Shown here one piece after another: positions 8,841 through 20,976 of a stretch of 37,681 nucleotides of DNA (positions are counted from its first letter, which is position 1; each line of letters starts with the position of its first letter). Both the position numbers and the translations under genes were made by a program. The stretch comes from Chromatiales bacterium (GTDB lineage Bacteria; Pseudomonadota; Gammaproteobacteria; Steroidobacterales; GCA-2729495), in contig JAFIFS010000090.1 in the NCBI GenBank assembly GCA_020831895.1, positions 1 to 37,681 on the forward strand, read 5' to 3'. The notes beneath the pieces are model-generated. The model saw only the letters and a program-made list of their open reading frames with translations. It had not been told where the DNA came from and searched no databases.

Positions 8841-9215
8841 TCAGGCGGGGGGTGCGCGGAGCGGGGGCGCCAGCCAGGCGGGTGGCGATCTGAACGGCGG
8901 AGATAATGCCTGGAACGGCGGTGGATGCCGGGCATCCAGGGCCAGCTCGCCGAACGGCAATGCCGGCAGCGCGAGCAATGCAAAGTCGGGCAGCGAGGCT
9001 GACTTGCCGACGACCTGGGGCGTCAGGTCAACCTCATGATGCTCGTGGGTATGTCCGGGATCATGCGCGAGGTGCAGGTGCGGACCGTGCTCGTGTCCGG
9101 CCTCTCCCAGGTGCAGGTGCAGCTGGAGCCCCGAGCCCTGCAACACCGGCAAGGTCAATGCCAGCAGCAGCGCGGCGAGGGCGTTCAGGCAGGGATGGCG
9201 CCGGAAGATACGCAT
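8841..9215 (-). CDS. small His-rich exported protein, first gene of efflux operon
   Basis: A 124-residue protein with a basic N-terminus and one hydrophobic leader helix (about residues 10-28), then a His/Asp/Glu-rich segment (about 31-63, including HLHLG and HTHEHHE) and a Pro/Ala-rich tail. I do not recognise a named domain. Short His-rich exported proteins often head Czc-type operons and are thought to bind or sense metal in the periplasm (CzcI-like), so a periplasmic metal-binding accessory is a reasonable inference. It begins 74 bases before the channel gene in the same direction. There is no Shine-Dalgarno before its ATG, and the -10 element is so close that the transcript may be leaderless. 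Confidence 0.7.
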   Translation of the reverse strand: MRIFRRHPCLNALAALLLALTLPVLQGSGLQLHLHLGEAGHEHGPHLHLAHDPGHTHEHHEVDLTPQVVGKSASLPDFALLALPALPFGELALDARHPPPFQALSPPFRSPPAWLAPPLRAPPA

Positions 9216-9223
9216 GGAAGCGG

Positions 9224-9252
9224 ATGATAAGGCGGCGCGCCGCCGCCGGCAA
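9224..9252 (-). promoter_or_regulatory. sigma-70-like promoter of the metal-efflux operon
   Basis: On the minus strand TTGCCG, a 17-base spacer and TATCAT precede the ATG by only 8 bases. The -10 matches 5 of 6 and the -35 matches 4 of 6 consensus bases. Within the spacer is a perfect 14-bp GC palindrome (9231-9244), a position where MerR-family metal regulators bind, although their spacers are usually 19-20 bases. Confidence 0.45.
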
Positions 9253-9297
9253 GGAAATCGCTCAGGCAGCGGGCCCGGCGCGTGACGCTGCGGCTAC

Positions 9298-10068
9298 TCA
9301 GCGCGGGGTGACCGGCGCGTCTTCGGTTGTCGTGATCAGGGTGCCGGGCGCCATCTCGCCGAGGGCCAGCGCGACGATGTAGTCCGCGGTCGCCGTATGG
9401 CAGTACTGCTGGCCCTGCACCTGCCAGGGCAGGAAGCGGGTGATCCAGCTGTCGTAGTTCTGGAACAGGAAGGGCGAGCTCAGGTGTATCGCGCCATCCG
9501 TGCCCACGTAGCTCAGCTCGAAATCCGCCAGGTATGCGGTACCGGTCGTGACGGGCTCGTTCTCGTCGATGACGAAGGCTGCCGCGCGCCGGGCGGCCTC
9601 GATCTCGCCAGCCGCTTCGAGCCGGGCTACGGCGACTGACTGCGCGCGCCGTGTGAGCTCGCCGCAACCATGCTGCGTGCCGGCGGCCTCTGGCCCGTAG
9701 ACGGCGCGCAGGTGCGCGGAGGTTTTCAGCTTGCACGAGACCACGATCGGCATCGCACCTTCGTAGGTCACCACCTGGTAGATCAGGTGCGGGTTGGCCG
9801 CCGACTTCGAGCGCCGGTAGGCCGGCATGTCGGTGAACACGGTGTTCTCACCCCGCAGTTCCGTGCTGGCAAGGATCTGCTGCGCGGCCTGGCAGTACTC
9901 GCTGGAGGTGGGGTCCGGCAGCACCACGCCGCTGGTGTCCTCAAGCACAGCCACCCGCGGCGGGATCGGGCCCTGCACCGCGCCGGGAGGCTCGCCGCAG
10001 CCGGCGAGCATCAGTGTCGCGGACAGCCCCGCGAAAGCGAGGCAGGCGGATCGCGGGGACAGGCTCAT
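9298..10068 (-). CDS. hypothetical lipoprotein
   Basis: A 256-residue protein with a clear lipoprotein signal (ATLMLAGC, Cys about residue 24), so lipid-anchored in the cell envelope. The rest has several Cys (for example around YCQAAQ, VVSCKLK and HGCGEL) and the C-terminal part reads like a compact alpha/beta domain, but I recognise no family. The ATG at 10068 has GGAGAG 7 bases upstream and places the leader at the N-terminus. It lies 82 bases upstream of the efflux operon in the same direction, but that operon has its own promoter-like signal, so a functional link is not shown. Confidence 0.75.
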   Translation of the reverse strand: MSLSPRSACLAFAGLSATLMLAGCGEPPGAVQGPIPPRVAVLEDTSGVVLPDPTSSEYCQAAQQILASTELRGENTVFTDMPAYRRSKSAANPHLIYQVVTYEGAMPIVVSCKLKTSAHLRAVYGPEAAGTQHGCGELTRRAQSVAVARLEAAGEIEAARRAAAFVIDENEPVTTGTAYLADFELSYVGTDGAIHLSSPFLFQNYDSWITRFLPWQVQGQQYCHTATADYIVALALGEMAPGTLITTTEDAPVTPR

Positions 10069-10207
10069 ACCGGGGCTCTCCTGTGAGGTTTGCATCTGCG
10101 GCCCCCTCGTCTCTGCCGCGGGGGCTCAGGGCCTGCCCGAGCTTGCTACACTCGGTAACGGCCAGAACCTTCTTTATGCTACCTGAATTCCTGCCGGGTT
10201 CGTTCCG

Positions 10208-11050
10208 ATGACGGTCGATCTCCACCGCCCGCCCCATATCATCGTCGTGCACGGCGTGCAGCGTGGTTCCGGGGTCTCGATCAGACTGGACCGCTCGGTC
10301 ACGCGGCTGGTCGACCGCGTGCTGAATTCCAGCCACATCAGCGCCGACTACACGGTCCGCCAGTATGTCTACGAGCACAAGAACAACCGGCACCCGAGCG
10401 TACGGCTCGGCCGGCTGATCGCCCGGGCGATTTCGCTGGGGCGCCCGCTGGCCGGTTTTGCCCTGGCCGAGGCCGTGGACCTGGCTGGCGACGTGCTGCT
10501 CAATGTGACCGGGACCAGCGCAGCCGGCAGGATCCGGGCGGGGCTGGCCGACTGTATTCTCGATTCGCACACTCAGGGTCACCGCGTGCTGTTGCTCGGC
10601 CACAGCCTGGGCAGCGTCTACGCGCTGCAGACGGTCAACGAGCTGATCCGCCGAGGCGGCCTCTACGAGGGTGATGACCGCCGCCTCTGGGCGACGCAGG
10701 CGCTGGTCACGCTGGGCAGTCCGCTGGGGCTCGACCGGCGTGTTGCCGGCGTCCAACTGTTCCCGAAGATCGACATCGAGCCAGTGCCCTCTTCGGTCGA
10801 GCGACTGCCCTGGTACAACTTCTACAGCCGCCATGACCCGGTCGTCAGCGGCCGGGTCTTCGGGACGCGGGTCAGCGTCGAGGGTACGGATGGACCCGTC
10901 GAGCGCCGCTACCGCGAAGCTACAGAGGCCGGGGGCTGGCTGCTGCGGGGCGAGATCGTCAACAGCGGCGTCAGGTGGCTGCGTGCGCACACCGCGTACT
11001 GGCAGGACCCGACCGTCGGGGTAAGGCTGGTCTCCACGCTCTGGGGATGA
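10208..11050 (+). CDS. alpha/beta-hydrolase, lipase-like
   Basis: A 280-residue probable serine hydrolase. An oxyanion-type HIIVVHG segment is near residues 10-16, the nucleophile elbow GHSLGS is at 131-136 (Ser133), a candidate acid is in SRHDPV (about residue 213), and a candidate His lies near the C-terminus (RAHTAYW). No signal peptide is seen, so it is cytoplasmic or membrane-associated. The substrate is unknown; the layout resembles lipase/esterase-like proteins rather than a biosynthetic hydrolase. Its stop overlaps the start of the following lipoprotein gene as ATGA, so the two are translated together. It is divergent from the lipoprotein gene at 9298-10068 with 139 bases between. Confidence 0.75.
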   Translation: MTVDLHRPPHIIVVHGVQRGSGVSIRLDRSVTRLVDRVLNSSHISADYTVRQYVYEHKNNRHPSVRLGRLIARAISLGRPLAGFALAEAVDLAGDVLLNVTGTSAAGRIRAGLADCILDSHTQGHRVLLLGHSLGSVYALQTVNELIRRGGLYEGDDRRLWATQALVTLGSPLGLDRRVAGVQLFPKIDIEPVPSSVERLPWYNFYSRHDPVVSGRVFGTRVSVEGTDGPVERRYREATEAGGWLLRGEIVNSGVRWLRAHTAYWQDPTVGVRLVSTLWG

Positions 11051-11478
11051 TGATGCTGCGGATACTGCTGCTGCCGGTCACCGTGATTCTGGCCTCGTGC
11101 ACGCTCACGCACTACGAGGCGCGCGGTGAGTTCGGCGATCAGCCCGCGGTGCTGCACTGGAAGTCAGGCGACAGCAGCCTCACGCTGTGGCGCTGCGAGG
11201 CGGTTCCGGTTCCGCTGTCGCCCGCTCCGGGGGACGGCGCGCTGTTGAGCGCAGACGGCTGCATCCGTGTCTTTACTGAAGGCCAGCCGGCCGCCCCTGG
11301 CCAGCTGCAGGCCGGCAGGCCGGTGACGTTGCTCGTGCAGTGCGATGACGAGCGCTATTCGCCCGCCGGCTCTTACCCGTTCTCCCCGATCGGGCAGAGG
11401 CGCCAGCACACGCTGTTCGGGCTCAGGGCGCCGGACATGCCCGACGCCTGCGCCCCGCCGCTTGCCGGAGGACCTTGA
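11047..11478 (+). CDS. small hypothetical lipoprotein coupled to the hydrolase
   Basis: A 143-residue protein beginning with three Met codons (11047, 11050, 11053) and a lipobox ending ILASC, so it is anchored by Cys17. The mature part contains three further Cys (in WRCEAV, DGCIRV and LVQCDD) plus one near the C-terminus, suggesting disulfides in the periplasm. No family recognised. The 4-base overlap with the hydrolase gene fixes the start region and implies a joint role. The ORF could be extended upstream inside the hydrolase gene, but that would bury the leader. Confidence 0.7.
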   Translation: MMMLRILLLPVTVILASCTLTHYEARGEFGDQPAVLHWKSGDSSLTLWRCEAVPVPLSPAPGDGALLSADGCIRVFTEGQPAAPGQLQAGRPVTLLVQCDDERYSPAGSYPFSPIGQRRQHTLFGLRAPDMPDACAPPLAGGP

Positions 11479-11519
11479 GGCGGCCGCCGATGGCCGGGCG
11501 GGCGTAAGCGGCCCGATGG

Positions 11520-11552
11520 AAAAAAGAACGGCGGCGCATGATGCGCCGCCGT
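11520..11552 (-). terminator. rho-independent terminator of katG
   Basis: A perfect 10-bp GC-rich stem (11528-11537 with 11543-11552) around a 5-base loop. On the minus strand it is followed within two bases by six T. It lies 26 bases past the katG stop and also faces the end of the lipoprotein gene on the other strand. Confidence 0.88.
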
Positions 11553-11577
11553 CCGTTGAGGCAGGGGCGGGCTCCGG

Positions 11578-15639
<4,062 letters not shown>

Positions 15640-15640
<1 letters not shown>

Positions 15641-16656
15641 TCACGCTGGCGCAAGTCACCAATGCCGGCAAGCTCACGCTGCCGGATCAGCGCCTGCCCC
15701 TGGGGTGCCCGCCAGATGCGGACCTCGTCGATCGTGCCGTGGAACCCCTCTAGCCCGCCCGCGGAGCCGATGGTGCTGCCGACCATGCCAAGGTCAGGCA
15801 AGGGTGCTTCCCGCTCCTGGACCCGCTGACCGTCGACGTAAAGGCCCAGCCTGCCGGCGCCCAGGGTGATAGCCAGGTGATACCAACGGTCGGAGGCCAG
15901 CGCCGTGCCGGACTCGAGGGTCACAGGCTCCTCGCCGGGCCCGGCAAGCCGAACATAGGGAGCTCCGGCGGCAATGCCAAGCTCGAGCAGCGATCGACCA
16001 TCGGCCCGGCGAAACACCACGGCCTGCTCCGGAACATCGACAAGCCTGATCCAGGTTGCGAACGTGAGGCCGCTTTGGGTGCCCGGCGTCAGGGCCGGAG
16101 TCGCGGGCAGACGCAAGGCGCTGTCCACCTGCATCAGCAGTCCCTGCCCGATGACGCCGGGAGCACGCTGCGTTCCGGTCATCCCCTCAGCGTGGTGTTG
16201 GAACCCGGTGGCATCCTGCGGCAAACCGCTGCCCTCGCCAAAGCTGAAGGACAGTGTCTGCAGAGGGTCAAATACTGCCGCTGGTTCTTCAACTGACGCT
16301 GCCTGGCCATTGCCGTAGTACATCCAGAAGTGACTGGCGCCCGGGATTGATGCGTCTCCCTCTGGCAGGCGAACCCAGACGATCGCGACTCCCGCCGCCG
16401 GGTCGAAAAGCTCGACATGATGCGCGAGCCGGGTGGCATCGTCTGCGGCGATGAACCGGAGGTCGGCTCCGTCCTGCAGCAGGTCCATGAAGTAGGCGAA
16501 GTTGCCGGAGTGCAGCTGCAGTGGCGCGGCTACACCTCCGCCCGCTGCTGTCGATATCTCGGCCCACTGCTCGTCCAGGTCGATACGTTTCCGGAACGCC
16601 CAGTCGTCGTTCCATCAGGCCTCCGAGACCAGGGGGAGGAGCATGAGTACAATAAG
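15640..16656 (-). pseudogene. DUF2341/LamG protein (ExbB/MotA-linked type), broken
   Basis: A decayed gene. Reading minus from about 16617, the frame gives WNDDWAFRKRIDLD, then LQDGADLRFIAADD and HFWMYYGNGQA, the pattern of DUF2341, followed by a LamG/concanavalin-like domain (FATWIRL, DRWYHLAI, LYVDGQRV, GTIDEVRIW). In relatives this architecture continues into a MotA/TolQ/ExbB proton-channel domain; here that part is missing. Two in-frame stops interrupt the start: TGA at 16615-16617, exactly where the family has the first Trp of a Trp-Trp pair, and TAG at 16657-16659 before the signal peptide (LIVLMLLPLVSEA). No ribosome site is seen at the remaining ATG (16644). The intact protein would be part of a TonB/Tol-like energised envelope complex. 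Confidence 0.75.
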
Positions 16657-16751
16657 CTAAGCGATGCCCGCGCTGAACACATGGCCCGGTTCCAAGGCTT
16701 CATTGGCAGTGCTTCGTGAGAATCGACCCAATGCCCACTTTTTCCCGTGGT

Positions 16752-16782
16752 TTTGTCACTTGGATGAAAGTTTTCTGACAAA
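16752..16782. repeat. short inverted repeat before greB
   Basis: TTTGTCA (16752-16758) and TGACAAA (16776-16782) are perfect 7-bp arms 17 bases apart in an AT-rich patch about 130 bases upstream of greB. Either a regulatory dyad or part of a promoter; not resolved. The rest of the 16660-16910 gap shows nothing I can name. Confidence 0.3.
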
Positions 16783-16910
16783 TATGGCAGTCCGCTCTTC
16801 TACGGGCATGCAAGGGCTGGCTGGGCTGGCTTCTGCCTTCGAGCTGGGGCGCAGCCAGATCCACGGCCGCGGACGCGCAGGCCGCAGTCAGCCTTTGCCG
16901 CGATAGTCAC

Positions 16911-17411
16911 GTGAGCGATATGCCCCGCTGGCGCCCACCGCAGCCTCGCTCCTCGCCCTGGATTACCGCCGACGGTTTCAGGGCGCTGCAGGATGAGCTC
17001 TCGGGTCTCTGGCACCGGCGTGTCGGCGTTGTCCAGGCGCTGGCAGCCGCCGCGGCAGAAGGCGATCGTTCCGAGAATGCCGAGTACATCTACCGGAAGA
17101 AGGAGCTGGCCGGTATCGACCGGCGCATCCGCTACCTGCAGAAACGTCTGCCGGAACTGAAGGTGGTCAGCGAGCACCCGACAGGTGAGCGGGTGTTCTT
17201 CGGCGCGTGGGTGAGCCTGGAGCGTGAGGATGGCAGCACTGTGGAGTACCGCATCGTCGGTGCCGACGAGGCCAATGGCGCACGCGGCTGGATCAGCATG
17301 GACGCGCCCGTAGGGCGCGCACTGATGAAAAAGGCCGTCGGAGATGAGGTCGAGGTGACATTGCCCGGTGGTCCGCAGGTGCTGGTCGTGACGGCCGTGC
17401 GCTACGCCTGA
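16911..17411 (+). CDS. greB: transcription elongation factor GreB
   Basis: A 166-residue cytoplasmic factor that enters the secondary channel of RNA polymerase and stimulates cleavage of backtracked transcripts. The N-terminal coiled coil (about residues 17-90) carries the acidic-tip motif GDRSENAEYIYRKKEL, and the C-terminal FKBP-like domain contains VFFGAWVSLE and the closing ISMDAPVGRALMKKAVGDEVEV, both typical of GreB rather than GreA. E. coli GreB has 158 residues, so this one has a short N-terminal extension. I use the GTG at 16911; the ATG at 16920 is an equally possible start. No strong ribosome site separates them. It ends 31 bases from the convergent VPLPA-CTERM gene. Confidence 0.93.
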   Translation: MSDMPRWRPPQPRSSPWITADGFRALQDELSGLWHRRVGVVQALAAAAAEGDRSENAEYIYRKKELAGIDRRIRYLQKRLPELKVVSEHPTGERVFFGAWVSLEREDGSTVEYRIVGADEANGARGWISMDAPVGRALMKKAVGDEVEVTLPGGPQVLVVTAVRYA

Positions 17412-17442
17412 GCCCGGCTGTCAGCAGCCAGCCGGACGGCGA

Positions 17443-20337
17443 TCAGCCGGGGGCTTGCCCACTCGAGCGCCGGTCCAGTCGCCGCGAAACTCCGAGCCCA
17501 AGCAGCGCGGACAGGAACAGCCAGGCGGCTCCGGGCAGCGGCACGACGGTCATCCGCACTGCGTCCCAGCCCTGCTCGTCCAGCAGGTAGCTGATGCGCC
17601 ACTCGAGCCCGCTGCCGAGTACCGCGAGGTCGAACAGGCTGAACTCGCCGGAGATCGTGTTCGCACGCAGGATGTCGAAGCTGTCGCCGGCGCTGGGCGT
17701 GAAGCCTTCGATCAGCGCGAGTTCGAGCACGCCGCCGAGGCTCGCAAGCTGTTCGACCGACAGCTGGCTGTGCCCGGTGCCGGGCTCCAGCCCGCCGATG
17801 TTGATCTTCAGCCGGCCGTCGGAACCCTGTTCATAGTTGCCGGAGATGCTGATGATCCCGGGCGAACTGCCGGGCGCGACCGTGCCCTGGTTGACCAGGC
17901 TGTTGCCGTCGAGGTCGAAGATGCCGGTGCCCGAGACCAGCCCCTCGTTGACGAAAGCGCCGCTGATGAACAGCGAGTTGCCGTCCTTCAGGTCGACGGT
18001 ACCGGTGTTCTCGAGCGAGGCGCCGAGCAGCAGGTCGCCGCCGATCACCTCGAGCAGCCCGCTGTTGCCAAGCGCCGGCAGGATCGTGCCGTGGGCACGC
18101 AACGTGCCGCTGTTGTCGAGGCTGGCCGCATCCAGCGTGCCGCCGTCGAGTGACATCAGGCCTGCGTTGCCGAGGTCATTGCTGGTGCTGTAGTCGCGTC
18201 CAGCGAGGATGTGCAGCACGCCGTCCTCGTCGTTCAGGGTCAGGCTGTCCTCGAGGGCGACAAAGTTCGAGGTCAGGCCGATCCGTGTCTGGAACACCGA
18301 ACCGGCACCGGAAAGCTCGATCACGGCATTGTTGGTCGCAACCGGGCTGCCATTGATCGACATCACAGCGCCGTCACCAGTGGAGACCGAGCGCCATGTG
18401 CCACCTGCCAGGTTGCCGGCCTGGTTATTTTGCGTGGTGGCATGCGTGCTGACGGAGTAGGTGACTTGGGCACCATTCAGCGCTTCGATCACGCCGAGGT
18501 TCAGGTAACCGCCGGTGCCAGGTGTGCCGCCGCTCATCGCCAGGAACAGGCCGCCGGCACCGCTTGCGCGCAGCGTGCCGGTATTGACGACATTGGCGCC
18601 GGGAGACCCGGGATCCGGGCTGATCCAGTTGCCCGGATTGAGCGTCAGTTCAACGTCATCATTTGCATCGACAAGGCCCCGGTTGATCATGCTCGCGATG
18701 ATCAGGCCCGAGCCCTCGATCGTGTGCTTCGGTCCGTGGATCAGGATGTCCTGATTGGATACGCGGCCCAGCTGGTCGCGACCGTCATCACTGGCCATGA
18801 CCAGCCGGCCCTGTCCGGTAAGCAGCGTGTCGCCGTCATGCACGAACTGGGTGACGCTGGAAGTGCCATCTCCCAGCATGGCGATCGTGCCTTCGTTGGT
18901 TATCGTGCCGGCCATGAAGCCGATTCGCGAGTCGTCTATCTCGACACGGCCGAGATTGGTGACATCGATAATGCGTCCGTTGACCGACAGCTCGATCACG
19001 CCGCTGCCCTCGGTAACCAGCGTGGCGCCTCGAACCCGCGAGCTGTTGTGGATGTCGAAGCGCGAGCCATCGAGCGAAGCGATGGTCCCGCCGGTGCTGT
19101 CGACGTTCGTGTTGTTCAGCTGGACCACGCCGCCGTTGGAGGCGCGCATGACGCCGGCGTTCAGCGAGGGATTGAGGCTGATGGTCAGCTGGACAGCTGG
19201 GTTATTGCCATCCACCAGCCCGCGGTTGTCCAGCGTCAGCAGGTTCACGCCGAGGTTGCCCGAGCCCTGGATCGTGTGACCAGCCTCGTTGACCAGCAGC
19301 GCGCCGGTGCTGACGCCACGGATCTGGTCCCCGGAGTTGCCGGCCAGCGTGATCGAACCGGTGCCGGAAAACGCGACGAAGTCATCGACCAGCAACCGTG
19401 TGCGTCCGCTGCCCGGCTGGTTCAGGATCTCGATCGTTCCGTCGTTCTCGATTGCGCCGGCGAAGCGGGCATCGCGGCTGGAGCTGATCCTGAGCAGGCC
19501 GGTATTGGCCAGCGAGACCAGTGTCGCCGGGTTCGTGCCGCCGCCGATGTCGATCACCCCGGAGCCCTCGGTGTGAAGGGTGCCGCCACTGATCCGGGTG
19601 CGGGAGCCGCTGATCCGGACGACGGAGCCATCCTCGGCCAGGATCAGGCCGCCGGTATTGTCGAGCACCGTCGTGTCAATGCCGAGCGTCGCGCCCTCGG
19701 AGGCCCGCAGCGTGCCGGTATTGAGGTTGCCGGTGCCGGTCAGGTTGATTGCCAGGCCGGCGCTGCTGTTTGCATCGACCAGGCCATGGTTGATGAAGCC
19801 CATCGCGTTGTTGCCCAGGCGCCCCGAGCCCTCGATCGTGTGGCCGAGAGCCTGGGTCAGCACGTCGTCGCCGGATACGCTGACAATATGGTTGCCCGTG
19901 GCATCGCTCATCGTCAGCAGGCCACTGCCGGACAGCGTCGCATTGCTGGTGATGCGGAACCTCACGGTCTGGTTCGTGGAATTCATAGAGAGCGTGCCGT
20001 GGTTGACCACGCTGCCGCCATGGAGGTTGAAGTGCCCGGTGGTGACGAAGTTCAGGATGTTGAGCCGGTCACCGGCATCGATCGTCAGCGTGCCGGCACT
20101 GGTCGCGGCGCCGATATTGACCATCGACCCGATCGCGCTTTTGCCGCCATCGATGAACACGTTGTCGGAGGCACCAGGCACCCGCTGGGGCAGCCAGTTC
20201 GTCGCGCTGGACCAGAGCCCGTCGCCGCCGGACCACACGACGGAGTCCTGCGCCGAGGCCGCTGGCGCCATCACTAAGGCTGCAAGAACCAGGGCGCTGC
20301 CTGGCGCTAGGACTGGGAGTCGGGCGAGTGCCGTCAT
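17443..20337 (-). CDS. large repeat-rich VPLPA-CTERM surface protein
   Basis: A 964-residue exported protein. AAGGAG lies 6 bases before the ATG at 20337, and the signal peptide (cleavage near ASAQ, about residue 30) follows. The body is beta-helix-like, with Gly/Asn/Thr-rich passages such as NHGTLSMNS, NRGLVDGNN and NTGTLRAS that recall autotransporter passenger repeats; three copies of a ~186-residue unit are visible. No autotransporter barrel is present. Instead the protein ends with VPLPGAAWLFLSALLGL and a basic tail, a textbook VPLPA-CTERM sorting signal, so it should be processed by an exosortase and displayed outside. Probably an adhesin or matrix protein (inference). A sigma-54-like promoter lies about 145 bases upstream. 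Confidence 0.85.
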   Translation of the reverse strand: MTALARLPVLAPGSALVLAALVMAPAASAQDSVVWSGGDGLWSSATNWLPQRVPGASDNVFIDGGKSAIGSMVNIGAATSAGTLTIDAGDRLNILNFVTTGHFNLHGGSVVNHGTLSMNSTNQTVRFRITSNATLSGSGLLTMSDATGNHIVSVSGDDVLTQALGHTIEGSGRLGNNAMGFINHGLVDANSSAGLAINLTGTGNLNTGTLRASEGATLGIDTTVLDNTGGLILAEDGSVVRISGSRTRISGGTLHTEGSGVIDIGGGTNPATLVSLANTGLLRISSSRDARFAGAIENDGTIEILNQPGSGRTRLLVDDFVAFSGTGSITLAGNSGDQIRGVSTGALLVNEAGHTIQGSGNLGVNLLTLDNRGLVDGNNPAVQLTISLNPSLNAGVMRASNGGVVQLNNTNVDSTGGTIASLDGSRFDIHNSSRVRGATLVTEGSGVIELSVNGRIIDVTNLGRVEIDDSRIGFMAGTITNEGTIAMLGDGTSSVTQFVHDGDTLLTGQGRLVMASDDGRDQLGRVSNQDILIHGPKHTIEGSGLIIASMINRGLVDANDDVELTLNPGNWISPDPGSPGANVVNTGTLRASGAGGLFLAMSGGTPGTGGYLNLGVIEALNGAQVTYSVSTHATTQNNQAGNLAGGTWRSVSTGDGAVMSINGSPVATNNAVIELSGAGSVFQTRIGLTSNFVALEDSLTLNDEDGVLHILAGRDYSTSNDLGNAGLMSLDGGTLDAASLDNSGTLRAHGTILPALGNSGLLEVIGGDLLLGASLENTGTVDLKDGNSLFISGAFVNEGLVSGTGIFDLDGNSLVNQGTVAPGSSPGIISISGNYEQGSDGRLKINIGGLEPGTGHSQLSVEQLASLGGVLELALIEGFTPSAGDSFDILRANTISGEFSLFDLAVLGSGLEWRISYLLDEQGWDAVRMTVVPLPGAAWLFLSALLGLGVSRRLDRRSSGQAPG
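18560..20010 (-). repeat. three ~186-residue internal repeats
   Basis: The phrase HTI(E/Q)GSG followed by (N/R)xGLVD(A/G)N recurs with its codons at about 19835, 19271 and 18719, i.e. periods of 188 and 184 residues. Between them, matching blocks such as TEGSGVI and (E/T)NEGTI recur. The copies are diverged, so this is an old duplication. Confidence 0.6.
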
Positions 20338-20481
20338 CGGTGGCTCCTTCAGACTGGAGCGAACCGCCGGCTCATCCGTGAAGGCGAGGCTTTTCCCTTT
20401 GCGCGAGCTCGTTGGGGTGGGGATCAGCTGATCGTGGACGGAAACCTGCAGGGAAGCACGTTCAGCGCCTGATTCTGTCAA

Positions 20482-20496
20482 GCAAGATCCGGGCCA
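20482..20496 (-). promoter_or_regulatory. sigma-54 (-24/-12) promoter of VPLPA-CTERM gene
   Basis: On the minus strand TGGCCCG, four bases, TTGC then T. This differs from the RpoN consensus TGGCACG-N4-TTGC at one base and has exact spacing. It reads toward the gene starting at 20337, giving a leader of about 130 bases. RpoN control fits what is known for PEP-CTERM genes. Confidence 0.65.
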
Positions 20497-20662
20497 GCCC
20501 GGCCCGCACGCGGGCGTACGGTGTAACGCGGCTTGTTCGCTGCGCCTGCCTTGGCCTCCGGAAAACAAGGGATTCGGGCGCCCGCGTGGCGGGCCAGGCT
20601 GGTGTTGGGGCAGCTGGTCGTGCGGCATTGCGTATGCGCATAACTTTCGCTGGCGTCGCCAA

Positions 20663-20681
20663 CTGTAAAATAATCCGACAG
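20663..20681. promoter_or_regulatory. AT-rich dyad, possible activator site
   Basis: CTGT...ACAG flanks an AT-rich centre in otherwise very GC-rich DNA, about 170 bases upstream of the sigma-54 promoter, a usual distance for an enhancer-binding protein. Identity of the binder is inference. Confidence 0.3.
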
Positions 20682-20976
20682 CTCTCTAGGCTGCGTCGCA
20701 ACAGCCCAGGGCGGCGCAGGCGAGGGCTGCAGCGGCAGGTCGCGAAAAGCCTGCAAGCTGTCGAGCCGGAGCTGCCCGCGCGCCTCCCGCTGAACTCCGG
20801 CCGGCTGTTTCAGGGCCACCTTCCGCCATGGGCTGGCTTCCGCGCGCATGAACGACGGCTCGAAGTATGAGCGGCATCCCGCAGCGGGCGGCACACGCTC
20901 AAGTTTTCGCCACCGGCTGCCGTCAACACCCCAGCTGCCCGATATCCCGGGTGATTCAGACCGACAGGAAATACGG

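Larger units (their letters stand above)
20338..20976. other. 639-base divergent intergenic region
   Basis: No convincing gene. It holds the candidate sigma-54 promoter (20482-20496) and AT-rich dyad (20663-20681) described separately. An 8-bp palindrome ATGCGCAT lies near 20635-20642. Open frames here are Arg/Pro-rich and unlike protein. Confidence 0.5.

Noticed and set aside
18211..20277. 688-residue open frame antisense to the large VPLPA-CTERM gene
   Set aside because: The minus-strand gene has signal peptide, repeats and sorting signal; the opposite frame has none of these.
20412..20870. 152-residue open frame in the large intergenic region
   Set aside because: Arg/Gly/Ala-rich, no ribosome site, crosses the sigma-54 promoter and dyad.
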